A DNA stretch of 64,000 bases from Jeotgalibacillus aurantiacus (GCF_020595125.1 NZ_JACNMS010000002.1:806001-870000); one strand, 5' to 3'; counted from the first letter of the stretch, positions 1 to 8,252 are shown. Numbers and translations are program-made. The notes: generated by a model from the letters alone, not told the origin.

Positions 1-41
1 TTAAATTGTAAAGAAGATTCGCTTTACATCAGGTGTTTTCG

Positions 42-54
42 GTGGTTAAATAAA
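42..54 (+). repeat. lone copy of the 21-bp-array core
   Basis: GTGGTTAAATAAA near the left edge matches the core of the array units at 23955-24060. No second unit lies 21 bp away on the right, so it is either an isolated core, the end of an array beyond the window, or chance. The rest of 1-85 holds only the uppP leader and ribosome binding site. Confidence 0.3.
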
Positions 55-85
55 TACCATGTGACGAAAGAATGTGGAGGATTTT

Positions 86-916
86 ATGGATATTGAACAG
101 TTGTGGATCATCTTAAAATTTCTATTTTTAGGTCTGTTTCAAGGGTTAACAGAACCGATTCCGATTTCTTCGAGTGGACATCTTCTACTCGCTCAGTATT
201 TTCTTGGTGTTGAGATCGAGGGAAACTCATTTACTTTTGAATTGCTGGTCAATTCAGCTTCCTTAATTGCTGTATTGATTATTTACCGCAATGACATTGC
301 AAGACTGATTGTAAGAGGCCTCGGGTATATCAAAACAAAAAATCCGGAAGATAAAACAGAGTTCAACTTTATTATTTTCCTTATTGTCGGTACGATTCCT
401 GCCGGTTTGATCGGTGTTCTTTTCGATGATGACATCTCACGTTTATCAAGCCCTCAAACCGTTGCAATCACGCTGATGGTTACAGGGATTGCCCTATTTT
501 TAATTCGTAACCTTCGCGGAAAACGCGGGGAAAACGGGATGACCATGAAGGATGCTGTCATTATCGGTTTTGCACAGGCGGTAGCGCTGATTCCCGGGAT
601 TAGCCGAAGCGGGGCGACTATTGTCGCGGCGATGGCCAGAGGTATTCATCAGGAAACGGCACTTCGTTACTCATTCCTGTTATTTATTCCGGTAAGTTTA
701 GGCGGGACCGTTCTGAGTTTGTCTGATTTCCTTTCCGATGATAATATCGCAGAACTGTGGTTCCCATATTTATTAGCATTTCTTGGATCACTCGTCGCTT
801 CCTATTTTTCGCTGAAGTGGTTCATGAACATTATGGCTAAAGGAAACCTGATCTATTTTGCGATCTACTGTCTCGTTGTTGGGCCGATCGTATTGCTGGT
901 TCTCACATTATCGTAA
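86..916 (+). CDS. uppP: undecaprenyl-diphosphatase UppP (BacA family)
   Basis: Integral membrane enzyme that dephosphorylates undecaprenyl diphosphate, recycling the lipid carrier of cell-wall synthesis and giving low-level bacitracin tolerance. The two family signatures are present: [14 protein letters not shown] near residues 19-32 and [10 protein letters not shown] near residue 170, along with many hydrophobic segments; the length of 276 aa is normal. I chose the ATG at 86 because GGAGG lies 5 nt upstream; the longer frame opening at a GTG at 74 would put that Shine-Dalgarno inside the gene. The second residue of the usual EFLPIS motif is changed (EPIPIS), a modest variation. It is a single gene ending at a bidirectional terminator. 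Confidence 0.95.
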   Translation: MDIEQLWIILKFLFLGLFQGLTEPIPISSSGHLLLAQYFLGVEIEGNSFTFELLVNSASLIAVLIIYRNDIARLIVRGLGYIKTKNPEDKTEFNFIIFLIVGTIPAGLIGVLFDDDISRLSSPQTVAITLMVTGIALFLIRNLRGKRGENGMTMKDAVIIGFAQAVALIPGISRSGATIVAAMARGIHQETALRYSFLLFIPVSLGGTVLSLSDFLSDDNIAELWFPYLLAFLGSLVASYFSLKWFMNIMAKGNLIYFAIYCLVVGPIVLLVLTLS

Positions 917-950
917 TGAGGAATGGAAGAGATTGATTTTTCTTTACGCA

Positions 951-990
951 AAAAAGCTGGAACTGACACGAAGTCGGTTCCAGCTTTTTT
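951..990. terminator. bidirectional terminator between uppP and the DUF59 gene
   Basis: A 13-bp inverted repeat (AAAAAGCTGGAAC with GTTCCAGCTTTTT) is flanked by A and T runs, so it can end transcription of both convergent genes. Confidence 0.85.
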
Positions 991-991
991 A

Positions 992-1300
992 TCAGGTAAT
1001 CCCTAATGCAATCTTTGCATAGCGGGACATATTATCTTTGCTCCATGGCGGACTCCAGACAATATTCACATCTACTTCTTTGACTTCAGGCACGTCAGCA
1101 AGTGCTGCTTTTACCTGATCCACGATCACTGGTGCCAGCGGGCATCCCATTGATGTGAGGGTCATCTTCACTTCTGTATTTCCAGCGTCGTCCATCGTTA
1201 CATCATAGACTAGGCCAAGGTTTACGATATCAATACCAAGCTCCGGGTCAATAACCTGCTCGAGGGCGCCCATGATGCTGTCTTTTGTATCCTGATCCAT
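992..1300 (-). CDS. yitW: MIP18/DUF59 family iron-sulfur assembly factor (YitW-like)
   Basis: Small cytosolic protein of the DUF59/PaaD/SufT group, whose members help mature Fe-S proteins. The sequence shows DPELGIDIVNLGLVYDV, a LTSMGCPLAP stretch with the conserved cysteine, and WSPPWSKDNMS near the C terminus, all typical. The start is the ATG at 1300, 7 nt after AAAGGAG; an upstream in-frame extension to 1336 lacks a good ribosome binding site. It follows the yitV-like hydrolase on the same strand with a gap of about 60 bp, the order I recall for yitV-yitW in B. subtilis. The biochemical role is inferred from family. Confidence 0.88.
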   Translation of the reverse strand: MDQDTKDSIMGALEQVIDPELGIDIVNLGLVYDVTMDDAGNTEVKMTLTSMGCPLAPVIVDQVKAALADVPEVKEVDVNIVWSPPWSKDNMSRYAKIALGIT

Positions 1301-1363
1301 CGAATCACTCCTTTTGCGCTTACTTGTTTTTATCATACCAGAGTTTTCAGCTGACTGAAACCG

Positions 1364-2131
1364 TTAGGCCTGCATGTGCCTGTCAAACCACTTAACCGTC
1401 TCAAGCAACCCTTTACGTGTCACCTTATGCCCTTCCGTTTCTTCTGCAATAAAGCGCAAATGATCCGGGTTTTTACTGTAGGATGGGTAAATGGATTTAA
1501 AAAATGCATAGGTCGGCTCAAAAGGAACGACTGTATCGGCCTTGCCATGCCAGAATAGCAGGGGACGATTTTGCAGACGGTCCGGATGAAGGCTCAAATC
1601 ATACTCTTCGAGAACCTGCAGCTGCTCATCTATTTCCTCTTCACTCATCGGAAGCTTAAAGCCATTTTTCTCAAAATGCTGAATCTGTGCCTTAGCAAAA
1701 CCGACATAGGCGGGTGAGCCCATCAGACTGACACCTGTGTGGATCCAGTCATATTTCTTTAAGGCGCCAAGGGTTGAAATACCACCCATGGATGTACCTG
1801 CAACCCCGATTTTGTTTTCATCGGTCAGCCCGTCAAATAAAAGTTTTTCCTTCAGAACTTTTAATTCCTCAATCATACGGATGACAATTTGCCAGAAACG
1901 CGTACTCATCACCATTTCGTCAGATCCGTCAGACCGCTCCCCGTGATAAGGCGCATCAGGCAAAATGACTCTGAATCCCTTTTCAGCGAGCAGATATGCG
2001 TAATGCAGATTATGCTCTTTCGCACTCATAAAACCGTGAATAAAAATAACCGCCGGACGCTTTTCATCTCCTGGTTTTGTTATATGTAGATAAGGAATAC
2101 TACCCACTTTTTCATTATGTACTTCAATCAT
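1364..2131 (-). CDS. yitV: alpha/beta hydrolase (YitV-like esterase)
   Basis: Predicted cytosolic serine hydrolase of 255 aa. It has the oxyanion strand FIHGF, the nucleophile elbow GTSMGG near residue 120, an Asp in HGKADTVVPF and a C-terminal His in EGHKVTRKG, forming a plausible catalytic triad. The substrate is unknown; YitV homologues are annotated as esterases. The ATG start is preceded by AAAGGAG. It is upstream of the DUF59 gene and probably cotranscribed with it, and is divergent from the HAD phosphatase. Confidence 0.85.
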   Translation of the reverse strand: MIEVHNEKVGSIPYLHITKPGDEKRPAVIFIHGFMSAKEHNLHYAYLLAEKGFRVILPDAPYHGERSDGSDEMVMSTRFWQIVIRMIEELKVLKEKLLFDGLTDENKIGVAGTSMGGISTLGALKKYDWIHTGVSLMGSPAYVGFAKAQIQHFEKNGFKLPMSEEEIDEQLQVLEEYDLSLHPDRLQNRPLLFWHGKADTVVPFEPTYAFFKSIYPSYSKNPDHLRFIAEETEGHKVTRKGLLETVKWFDRHMQA

Positions 2132-2291
2132 TGCCGGTCTCCTTTCATTCTTTCACTATAAAATCGTATCACATATCCAAATAGTGGCACAGTGATTTGA
2201 TTGAACCTTGACGTAAAATTTATGGAACGGTCAAATAAATGTTACAATAAAAATGGAAAGTCCAACCGGGTTTAGAAGGAGCGAATATTCA
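2132..2291. promoter_or_regulatory. divergent promoter region yitV / yitU
   Basis: A 160-bp AT-rich spacer with a possible TTGACG box near 2202 on the + strand. A short stretch at 2229-2241, GGTCAAATAAATG, is identical to part of the last unit of the 21-bp array at 24045. No operator palindrome was recognised. Confidence 0.35.
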
Positions 2292-3101
2292 ATGGAGAAA
2301 CATTTAATCGTGCTTGACCTAGACGGCACACTGCTGACTGATGATAAAACCATCTCAGACAGAACGAAAAAAACTCTTCTCAAAGCAAAGCAGAATGGAC
2401 ATGAAGTAATGATCGCCACCGGGCGGCCTTACCGTGCCAGTGAAGCTTATTACAGGGAACTTTCACTTAATACACCTATTGTTAACTTTAACGGTGCATT
2501 CGTACACCACCCGCTCAATGATAAATGGGGCATTCACCACGAACCGATGGATTTAAGCGTCGTCAAAGAAATCGTTGATGCCTGCCACGATTTCGATTTT
2601 TATAACATTGTGGCTGAGATCCTGGATGATGTGTATCTGCATTACCATGATGAAAAGCTCCTGGATATATTCAGCTTCGGCGATCCTGTCATCCGGTCAG
2701 GAGATTTAAGAACCTATCTTCCTGAAAATCCGACCAGCATGCTGATCCACGCCGAAGAGTCACAGGTGGAGAAAATCAGAAAACACCTCAGCGATGTCCA
2801 CGCGGAAGTTATCGACCACAGGCGCTGGGGCGCACCATGGCACGTGATTGAGATTGTTAAAACCGGTCTTAATAAAGCCGTAGGAATCCAGAAAGTATCC
2901 GATCACTATGGAATTCCAAAAGACCGTATCATCGCTTTCGGAGACGAAGACAATGACCTGGAAATGCTCGAATTTGCCGGCACAGGCGTCGCAATGGAGA
3001 ACGGGATCAACTCCGTCCACCAGACTGCCAACTACATCACCGGCTCCAACAACGAAGACGGTATTGCCGTATTCCTTGAAGATCGTTTGAAGCTGAAATA
3101 A
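2292..3101 (+). CDS. yitU: Cof-type HAD phosphatase (YitU-like)
   Basis: HAD-superfamily IIB phosphatase of 269 aa, probably acting on small phosphorylated metabolites; several Cof-type enzymes remove phosphate from flavin or sugar phosphates. Motif I is DLDGTLL (nucleophile Asp9 and Asp11), motif II TGRP, and motif IV reads GDEDNDLEM, where most relatives have GDNxND. The cap domain lies between motifs II and III. The ATG at 2292 is 10 nt after AAGGAG; an extension to 2253 would contain that site. It is monocistronic, with a terminator directly after it. Confidence 0.88.
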   Translation: MEKHLIVLDLDGTLLTDDKTISDRTKKTLLKAKQNGHEVMIATGRPYRASEAYYRELSLNTPIVNFNGAFVHHPLNDKWGIHHEPMDLSVVKEIVDACHDFDFYNIVAEILDDVYLHYHDEKLLDIFSFGDPVIRSGDLRTYLPENPTSMLIHAEESQVEKIRKHLSDVHAEVIDHRRWGAPWHVIEIVKTGLNKAVGIQKVSDHYGIPKDRIIAFGDEDNDLEMLEFAGTGVAMENGINSVHQTANYITGSNNEDGIAVFLEDRLKLK

Positions 3102-3106
3102 ACGCA

Positions 3107-3139
3107 AAAGATCCTGTCCGGGTGGCAGGATCTTTTTTT
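3107..3139 (+). terminator. terminator of the HAD phosphatase gene
   Basis: Inverted repeat AAAGATCCTG / CAGGATCTTT followed by a run of T. Confidence 0.85.
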
Positions 3140-3183
3140 GACATTTGAAATGGATGTACTGCGGATGAAGCAGCTTTGTTAGG

Positions 3184-3303
3184 TTATTTAACCACTCTTT
3201 ATCTTGATTCAACCACTCTTTTCACTTATTTGACCACACTTTACCTTGATTCAACCACTCTTTTCACTTATTTGACCACTCCAAGAGATTATTAAACAAC
3301 TTT
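3184..3303. repeat. 21-bp tandem array 1 (six units)
   Basis: Six degenerate units carry the core ACCACTC (variants ACCACAC and ACAACTT) starting at 3191, 3212, 3233, 3254, 3275 and 3296, that is every 21 bp exactly. Each core is preceded by ATTTAA, ATTCAA or ATTTGA. Read on the minus strand this is GAGTGGTTRAATAA, the same core as the array at 23955-24060. It lies between the convergent yitU and yitT genes. I do not recognise a described function. Confidence 0.85.
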
Positions 3304-3331
3304 CCCTAACAAACCTGCGAGCAGCCTCGCA

Positions 3332-3352
3332 GGATGAGATCGGCCCGGTTTT
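3332..3352 (+). repeat. remnant right arm of a hairpin repeat
   Basis: GGATGAGATCGGCCCGG followed by TTTTA looks like the right end of the about 110-nt hairpin family. It is complementary at 14 of 15 positions to the left arm at 3549-3563, although a complete element lies between them. Confidence 0.6.
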
Positions 3353-3394
3353 ATCATTCCCATCAATAATTTGAATGATTAGGATGATAATCAG

Positions 3395-3503
3395 GGCGGC
3401 ATTCACCCGCAGACTCCTGTGGCGGAAAGGGACAGGTGAAACCATTGTGCGAAGCACAAGGGGTTCACCGCCCGGCCACGGAAAGCGGAGGGTGAATGCC
3501 GCC
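3395..3503 (+). repeat. hairpin repeat, type A, copy 1
   Basis: About 110 nt bounded by perfect 14-bp arms GGCGGCATTCACCC / GGGTGAATGCCGCC. The core begins GCAGACTCCTGTGGCGG and ends GGCCACGGAAAGCGGA. Core and arms can fold into one branched hairpin. There is no open reading frame of interest and no transposase. Confidence 0.8.
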
Positions 3504-3548
3504 GATTTCACTTTTCTCATAAAAGCAACGGGAGTCAATTTAACCAAA

Positions 3549-3665
3549 GGGCCGGTCTCATCCGGAGACTCCTGCGGCAGAGAAGCGACAGGTGAGACAG
3601 CGTAGCGCAGAGCGCTAGCTGGTTCACCGCCCGGCCACGGAAAGCGGAGGGTGAATGCCGACCGG
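3549..3665 (+). repeat. hairpin repeat, type A, copy 2 (hybrid arms)
   Basis: The core matches the family (GACTCCTGCGGCAGAGAAG and onward) but the arms do not pair: the left is GGGCCGGTCTCATCC, the right GGGTGAATGCCGACC. The last 40 nt before the arm tip are identical to copy 1, so this copy seems to have taken its right half from its neighbour. It ends 13 bp before the stop of the yitT-like gene, so it could serve as that gene's 3' structure. Confidence 0.8.
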
Positions 3666-3677
3666 TTTTACCAACAA

Positions 3678-4568
3678 TCAATCATCCTTCCTGAAAAACC
3701 CGAAAATACCCGTCGTCTGAATAATATTCGTAAACGCATACGGATCCACCTTATGAATAATCCGCTCCAACTCAAACAGCTCGTAACGCGTAATCACGAT
3801 AATAAGCATCTCCTTCGGCTCATCCGTAAACGCACCCTTCGCAGGTACAATCGTAATCCCCCGCACCAGCTTCTCATGAATCGCCTTTTTCACCTCAGCA
3901 GACTTATTCGTTACGATCATCGCCGTCAGCTTCTCATGACGTGTATGAATCGCATCGATCATACGCGTAGACACATATAAAGTTACGAGCGTATAAAGAC
4001 CTTTCTCCCATCCAAACAGCATACTCGCTGCCAGAATAATGACCGCGTTCATCATGAAGAAATAAATTCCTACGGGTTTATCATTCAGCCGAGAAAGAAT
4101 CATCGCAATAATATCCATTCCTCCGGTGGAAGCCCCCCATTTAAGTGTAAATCCGACTCCGACACCCGCAATCACTCCGCCAAAAACAGCATTCAGTAAA
4201 ATATCAGGTGAGACCTCCACAACCGGAATGATCTCCAGCGCAATCGTTGTAAATCCAACAGACAGCAGGCTGTATACCGTGAACATTTTACCAACCCTCA
4301 ACCAACCAAGAATAATCGCAGGAATATTTAAGATCAAAAGCAAAATCCCTGTGGATAAAAAAACAGGTGTGAAATCTGCCAGTATATTTGAGATCAGCTG
4401 AGCAAGCCCTGTAAAACCACTGGCAAATACATTTGCCGGAATAAGAAAAAGATTAAGTGCAATCGCATTTAGGACTGCTCCAATGATTACAATGGTGATC
4501 TTTCTTGTTTCTAACCAGAGTGTTTCATTTGATACTTTTTTTAATTGAAAAGAAGAAGCTGATGACAA
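3678..4568 (-). CDS. yitT: YitT family membrane protein with DUF2179 domain
   Basis: Five or six hydrophobic segments fill residues 20-200, then a soluble DUF2179 domain ends with the typical GIFGFFRKDD-like tail. The family is widespread in Firmicutes and its function is not settled; transport has been suggested. The start is a TTG at 4568 with GGGAGGG 6 nt upstream; no in-frame ATG has a comparable site. It is divergent from the DegV gene, consistent with a yitS-yitT neighbourhood, and its 3' end abuts hairpin repeats. Confidence 0.85.
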   Translation of the reverse strand: MSSASSFQLKKVSNETLWLETRKITIVIIGAVLNAIALNLFLIPANVFASGFTGLAQLISNILADFTPVFLSTGILLLILNIPAIILGWLRVGKMFTVYSLLSVGFTTIALEIIPVVEVSPDILLNAVFGGVIAGVGVGFTLKWGASTGGMDIIAMILSRLNDKPVGIYFFMMNAVIILAASMLFGWEKGLYTLVTLYVSTRMIDAIHTRHEKLTAMIVTNKSAEVKKAIHEKLVRGITIVPAKGAFTDEPKEMLIIVITRYELFELERIIHKVDPYAFTNIIQTTGIFGFFRKDD

Positions 4569-4722
4569 TGGATTCCCTCCCTTTTACTCAGTTATGTATG
4601 TTCATTCAGCACCTTACGTTACTTCATATCCTCTTTTCCCTTAACGTACACCAATTACATTGTAAATTCCAACTAAAATCGCTAAACTTGTACCATAAGA
4701 CTTATTTAAAAGGAGCAATCAT

Positions 4723-5589
4723 ATGACCATTCAATTATTTGCAGACAGCGCCTGTGACCTTCCTGCTTCATTTTTTGAAGAAAACCAGGTGACCCTTCTT
4801 CCTTTACATGTACATATTGGTGAAGATGACTATGAAGATCTGGTCACGATCCAGTCAAAGGAAGTGTTCGATGCGATTCGAAATGGTGCGCATCCAAAAA
4901 CATCACAGGCAAGTCCTAAGAAAATGGAGGAAGAATTCACCTCCCTCGCTAAAACGGGTAACAAAGGGCTTTATATCGCCTTTTCTTCACAGCTTTCAGG
5001 TACTTATCAGACAGCCGTCATGATCAGAGACCAGGTAAAAGAGGAGTATCCGACACTTGATTTAACGATCATTGATACGAAATGCGCTTCCCTCGGTTAT
5101 GGATTAGTCGTATACAAAGCTGCTGAGCTGTTAAAATCAGGTGCAGCCTTTGACGATGTTGTAGCTGAAAGTCAGTTTCATGCTGAGCATATGGAGCACC
5201 TGTTTACCGTAGAAGACCTTGATTACTTAGCAAAAGGTGGACGCGTCTCGAAAGCATCCGCTTTTATCGGCGGGCTTCTGAATATTAAACCGCTGCTTCA
5301 CGTTGAAGATGGAAAACTTGTCCCTCTTGAAAAGCTGCGGGGCAGAAAGAAATTGATGAAGCGTATTATAGAAGTTATGAAAGAACGCGGTGATTCTCTG
5401 GATAGCCAGCTGATCGGAATCAGTCACGGAGATGAAGAGCCTCTTGCTGAAGAAATGAAAAAGATGATTACAGAGGAGTTTGGAACTCAACATTTTTACA
5501 CTGGTATGATCGGTTCAGCTGTCGGTGCCCACGCCGGACCGGGGACGCTTGCGATCTTCTTCCTGAACAAGCAGCCAGACCGCAATTAA
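4723..5589 (+). CDS. yitS: DegV/FakB family fatty-acid-binding protein (YitS-like)
   Basis: A 288-aa protein of the DegV (EDD) fold, which binds a fatty acid and, in the FakB subgroup, presents it to the FakA kinase. Family marks are DSACDLP at the N terminus, TSQASP, IDTKCASLGYG and GGRVSKASAFIGGLLNIKPLL. The ATG is preceded by AAAGGAG at 7 nt. The CoA-disulfide reductase begins 24 bp downstream on the same strand, so the two are probably one operon. Whether it is a FakB partner or another DegV paralogue cannot be told from sequence alone. Confidence 0.88.
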   Translation: MTIQLFADSACDLPASFFEENQVTLLPLHVHIGEDDYEDLVTIQSKEVFDAIRNGAHPKTSQASPKKMEEEFTSLAKTGNKGLYIAFSSQLSGTYQTAVMIRDQVKEEYPTLDLTIIDTKCASLGYGLVVYKAAELLKSGAAFDDVVAESQFHAEHMEHLFTVEDLDYLAKGGRVSKASAFIGGLLNIKPLLHVEDGKLVPLEKLRGRKKLMKRIIEVMKERGDSLDSQLIGISHGDEEPLAEEMKKMITEEFGTQHFYTGMIGSAVGAHAGPGTLAIFFLNKQPDRN

Positions 5590-5613
5590 ACAGATAACAG
5601 GAGGCTACACATC

Positions 5614-6978
5614 ATGAAGAAAAAAGTTCTCGTAGTCGGTGGCGTAGCAGGAGGGGCAACGTTTGCTTCCCAGCTTCGTATGCTCGATAAAGAATCTGAG
5701 ATCATCGTATTCGAAAAAGACGGTACGATGTCGTTTGCCAACTGTGGTCTTCCTTATTATCTTGGAGGTTTTGTAAAAGACAAAAAGCAGTTAATCGCTG
5801 CCACTCCTGAATCCTTTCAGAAGGATAAATCCATAGAAGTCCGGATTCTTCATGAAGTGACAGGTATAAAGCGTGATGAAAAGAAAATCATCATTCAGGA
5901 CCATATTAAAAACGAACGCTATGAAGAATCCTATGATGTCCTTCTCTATTCACCTGGAGCCGTTCCCATTAAACCGGATATTAAAGGTTTGAGCAACGGG
6001 AATTGCTACAGCCTCCGTTCATTCAAAGATATGCTGAAGCTTGATGAACATATAACAAAGCGGAATTATCAGTCTGTCTGTCTGGTTGGAGGCGGTTTTA
6101 TCGGACTTGAAATGGCTGAGAACTTTAAAGCAAGAGGCCTGGATGTACATCTTGTTCAAAGAGCTGATCATGTACTGAATCTCCTTGATCAGGATTTATC
6201 AGCAATGCTCGAAGAAGAGCTTAAGGAACAAGGCGTCCATATTCATTTATCTGCAACAGTAGAAGAAATTAAAGCAGATGGCAAAATGCTTCAATTGTCT
6301 GATGGGGATGAAATTTCGGCAGATTTTCTTCTTCTCGCGACAGGCATTAAACCTAATCACTATTTAGCAGAGCAGGCCGGTCTTGTAATTGGTGAAACCG
6401 GAGGCGTAAAAGTAAACGAATTTATGCAAACAAGTGATCCTGATATTTATGCGGTTGGTGATGTCATTGAATCATTCGACTTTATTACCAAAAAACCAAA
6501 GCGCGTTCCTCTCGCCTGGGTCGCACACCGCGAGGCCTATATTGCTGCCATGCATATAACAGGCAGCCATCTTCCTTTTAAAGGCATCTTAGGCACTGCC
6601 ATCTGTAAAGTATTCGATTTAACCGCTGCCTTGACAGGTCACAGTGAAAAGTCACTGCAAAAACAGGAGATAGATTTTGAAACCGTCAGCCTGACAGCGA
6701 GACAGCACGCCGGTTATTACCCTGGTGCTGAAAAATTCACCATCAAAGTCCACTTCTGCCCCTACACCGGAAAGCTATTCGGTGCACAGGCAGTCGGAAA
6801 AGACGGCGTCGACAAGCGTATGGACGTGCTCAGCACAGCGATCTCATCAGGCCTGACGATCACAGACCTTCAGGCGCTTGAACTCTCCTACGCACCACCA
6901 TACAGCGCACCAAAAGATCCAGTCAACATGCTCGGCTACAAAGCCGTCCCAAAACTCAAAAAAACCTTCCCGCAATAA
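5614..6978 (+). CDS. cdr: CoA-disulfide reductase family flavoprotein
   Basis: FAD- and NAD(P)H-dependent oxidoreductase of 454 aa. It has an N-terminal dinucleotide fold (VVGGVAGG), the single redox cysteine in FANCGLPYYLGG at Cys44, a second dinucleotide fold VGGGFIGLEMAE near residue 155, the FAD motif YAVGDVIE, and the C-terminal SYAPPYSAPKDPVN segment whose tyrosines contact the partner active site in CoA-disulfide reductases. Related NADH oxidases share the Cys motif, so the substrate is inferred. AGGAGG precedes the ATG. The last codons form the 5' arm of its own terminator. Confidence 0.87.
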   Translation: MKKKVLVVGGVAGGATFASQLRMLDKESEIIVFEKDGTMSFANCGLPYYLGGFVKDKKQLIAATPESFQKDKSIEVRILHEVTGIKRDEKKIIIQDHIKNERYEESYDVLLYSPGAVPIKPDIKGLSNGNCYSLRSFKDMLKLDEHITKRNYQSVCLVGGGFIGLEMAENFKARGLDVHLVQRADHVLNLLDQDLSAMLEEELKEQGVHIHLSATVEEIKADGKMLQLSDGDEISADFLLLATGIKPNHYLAEQAGLVIGETGGVKVNEFMQTSDPDIYAVGDVIESFDFITKKPKRVPLAWVAHREAYIAAMHITGSHLPFKGILGTAICKVFDLTAALTGHSEKSLQKQEIDFETVSLTARQHAGYYPGAEKFTIKVHFCPYTGKLFGAQAVGKDGVDKRMDVLSTAISSGLTITDLQALELSYAPPYSAPKDPVNMLGYKAVPKLKKTFPQ

Positions 6979-6995
6979 TTCGGGAAGGTTTTTTA
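6961..6995 (+). terminator. terminator overlapping the end of the reductase gene
   Basis: AAAACCTTCCCG pairs with CGGGAAGGTTTT; the 5' arm includes the last coding triplets and the T run follows the stop codon. Confidence 0.85.
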
Positions 6996-7023
6996 CTTAT
7001 CCATTTAAAACAACTAATTGAGA

Positions 7024-7060
7024 CGGGTCGTAATCCTTAAGGATGCGACATGGTCCGGTT
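7024..7060 (+). repeat. core-less derivative of the hairpin repeat
   Basis: CGGGTCGTAATCC is followed after 4 nt by GGATGCGACATGGTCCGG. These correspond to the two arms of the complete copy 43 bp downstream, but the whole central core is missing. It looks like a deletion derivative. Confidence 0.6.
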
Positions 7061-7102
7061 GCTTCTTTCTAAAAACAAAAATAAGTGTGCAAGTATCTCA
7101 AA

Positions 7103-7219
7103 GGTCCGGGTCGCATCCGAAGACTCCTGCGGCAGTGAAGCGACAGGTGAGACAGCGTAGTGCGGAGCACTAGCTGGCTCACCGCGCGGCCGCGGAAAGC
7201 GTAGGATGCGACCCGGACC
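7103..7219 (+). repeat. hairpin repeat, type A, copy 3
   Basis: A complete element with perfect 16-bp arms GGTCCGGGTCGCATCC / GGATGCGACCCGGACC and the standard core, followed by GGTTTTA. It lies between the convergent cdr and LacI-type genes, ending 5 bp from the regulator's stop codon. Confidence 0.85.
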
Positions 7220-7223
7220 GGTT

Positions 7224-8252
7224 TTACTTCACATGCTCAGTCGAAAACCTCGACACAATCTGATGCGGCACCGTAATCCTTGTCGGCGGCTCATTCGGAT
7301 TCTCAATACGCTTAATGAGCTGACTTGAAGCCGAAAACCCAAGCTGAAAAATATTAATATCCACCGAAGTCAAAGGAGGCCTCGACATCTCAGAAAATAA
7401 CGCATTATTAAAACTGATAATCGAAATATCATCCGGAACCGCAATATCCAGCTCACTCAGTGTATTCAGCACGCCAAGAGCCAGCAGATCATCCGTCACC
7501 AGCAACGCAGTCGGCCTTTCATCCAGCGGAAGCTCCATCAGTGCGCAGACCGCTTCTTTTCCACCTTCAAGCAGGAAACTTTCATGAAGAACATACTGTT
7601 CACGATAAGGAATTCCCGCTTTTTTCAGCGCATTTTCATATCCCGATAGACGTTCAACGGTTACAACAAGCTTTGCATCTCCACCAATATAAGCAATCCG
7701 CTCATGTCCCATGCCGAGTAAAAACTCTGTTGCATCCAATCCGGCCTTGAAATTATCGTTATCAACGTGTGTAATCGCCTCAACGAAATTATACGGCTTT
7801 CCAATCATGACAAATGGAAAGTTCCGCTCGCGCAAATACTGCAAAATCCTGTCTTCCACCTTTGAATAAAGAAGGACAATTCCATCAACACGACCACCCT
7901 GAACCATCTGCACAACCCCGTTGTATATATCCTCTTCACTTTGTCCGGTCACAAGCTGGAGAGCGTATTGCCTTTCATGCGCTCCTTCACTTAACCCCCG
8001 GAGTACGGTAGGGAAAAATGGATTTTGAAAAAAGACGTCAGATGATCCAGGGGTAACAAGACCAATAACCTGTGTTGACTGATTTGCCAGGCTTCTTGCA
8101 ATAAAATTCGGATGATAACCCAAAGTATTCATTGCTTCTCTTACTTTTTCTTTCGTCCGCTCACTAATTCTCGGGTTATTGGCTATCACACGGGAAACAG
8201 TTGACGGAGCGACGTTTGCCGCTTTGGCAACATCTTTTATCGTAACGGACAA
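7224..8252 (-). CDS. mdxR: LacI family transcriptional regulator of maltodextrin genes
   Basis: DNA-binding regulator with an N-terminal LacI helix-turn-helix (VTIKDVAKAANVAPSTVSRVI), a hinge helix ending in ARSLANQ, and a periplasmic-binding-like effector domain. I place the start at the TTG at 8252, giving MSVTIKDV, because GGGGGTG lies 6 nt upstream; the GTG at 8261 would overlap that site. It sits downstream of the amylase and mdx genes on the same strand, so it is the likely local regulator (MalR/MdxR type). A LacI-type palindrome is found before mdxE. The inducer is inferred, not seen. Confidence 0.82.
   Translation of the reverse strand: MSVTIKDVAKAANVAPSTVSRVIANNPRISERTKEKVREAMNTLGYHPNFIARSLANQSTQVIGLVTPGSSDVFFQNPFFPTVLRGLSEGAHERQYALQLVTGQSEEDIYNGVVQMVQGGRVDGIVLLYSKVEDRILQYLRERNFPFVMIGKPYNFVEAITHVDNDNFKAGLDATEFLLGMGHERIAYIGGDAKLVVTVERLSGYENALKKAGIPYREQYVLHESFLLEGGKEAVCALMELPLDERPTALLVTDDLLALGVLNTLSELDIAVPDDISIISFNNALFSEMSRPPLTSVDINIFQLGFSASSQLIKRIENPNEPPTRITVPHQIVSRFSTEHVK

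Noticed and set aside
3184-3303. CRISPR array
   Set aside because: Units are adjacent 21-mers without unique spacers of 30 or so bases, units are degenerate, and no cas genes are near.
3375-3605. 76-codon open frame
   Set aside because: It spans two hairpin repeat copies and has no ribosome binding site.
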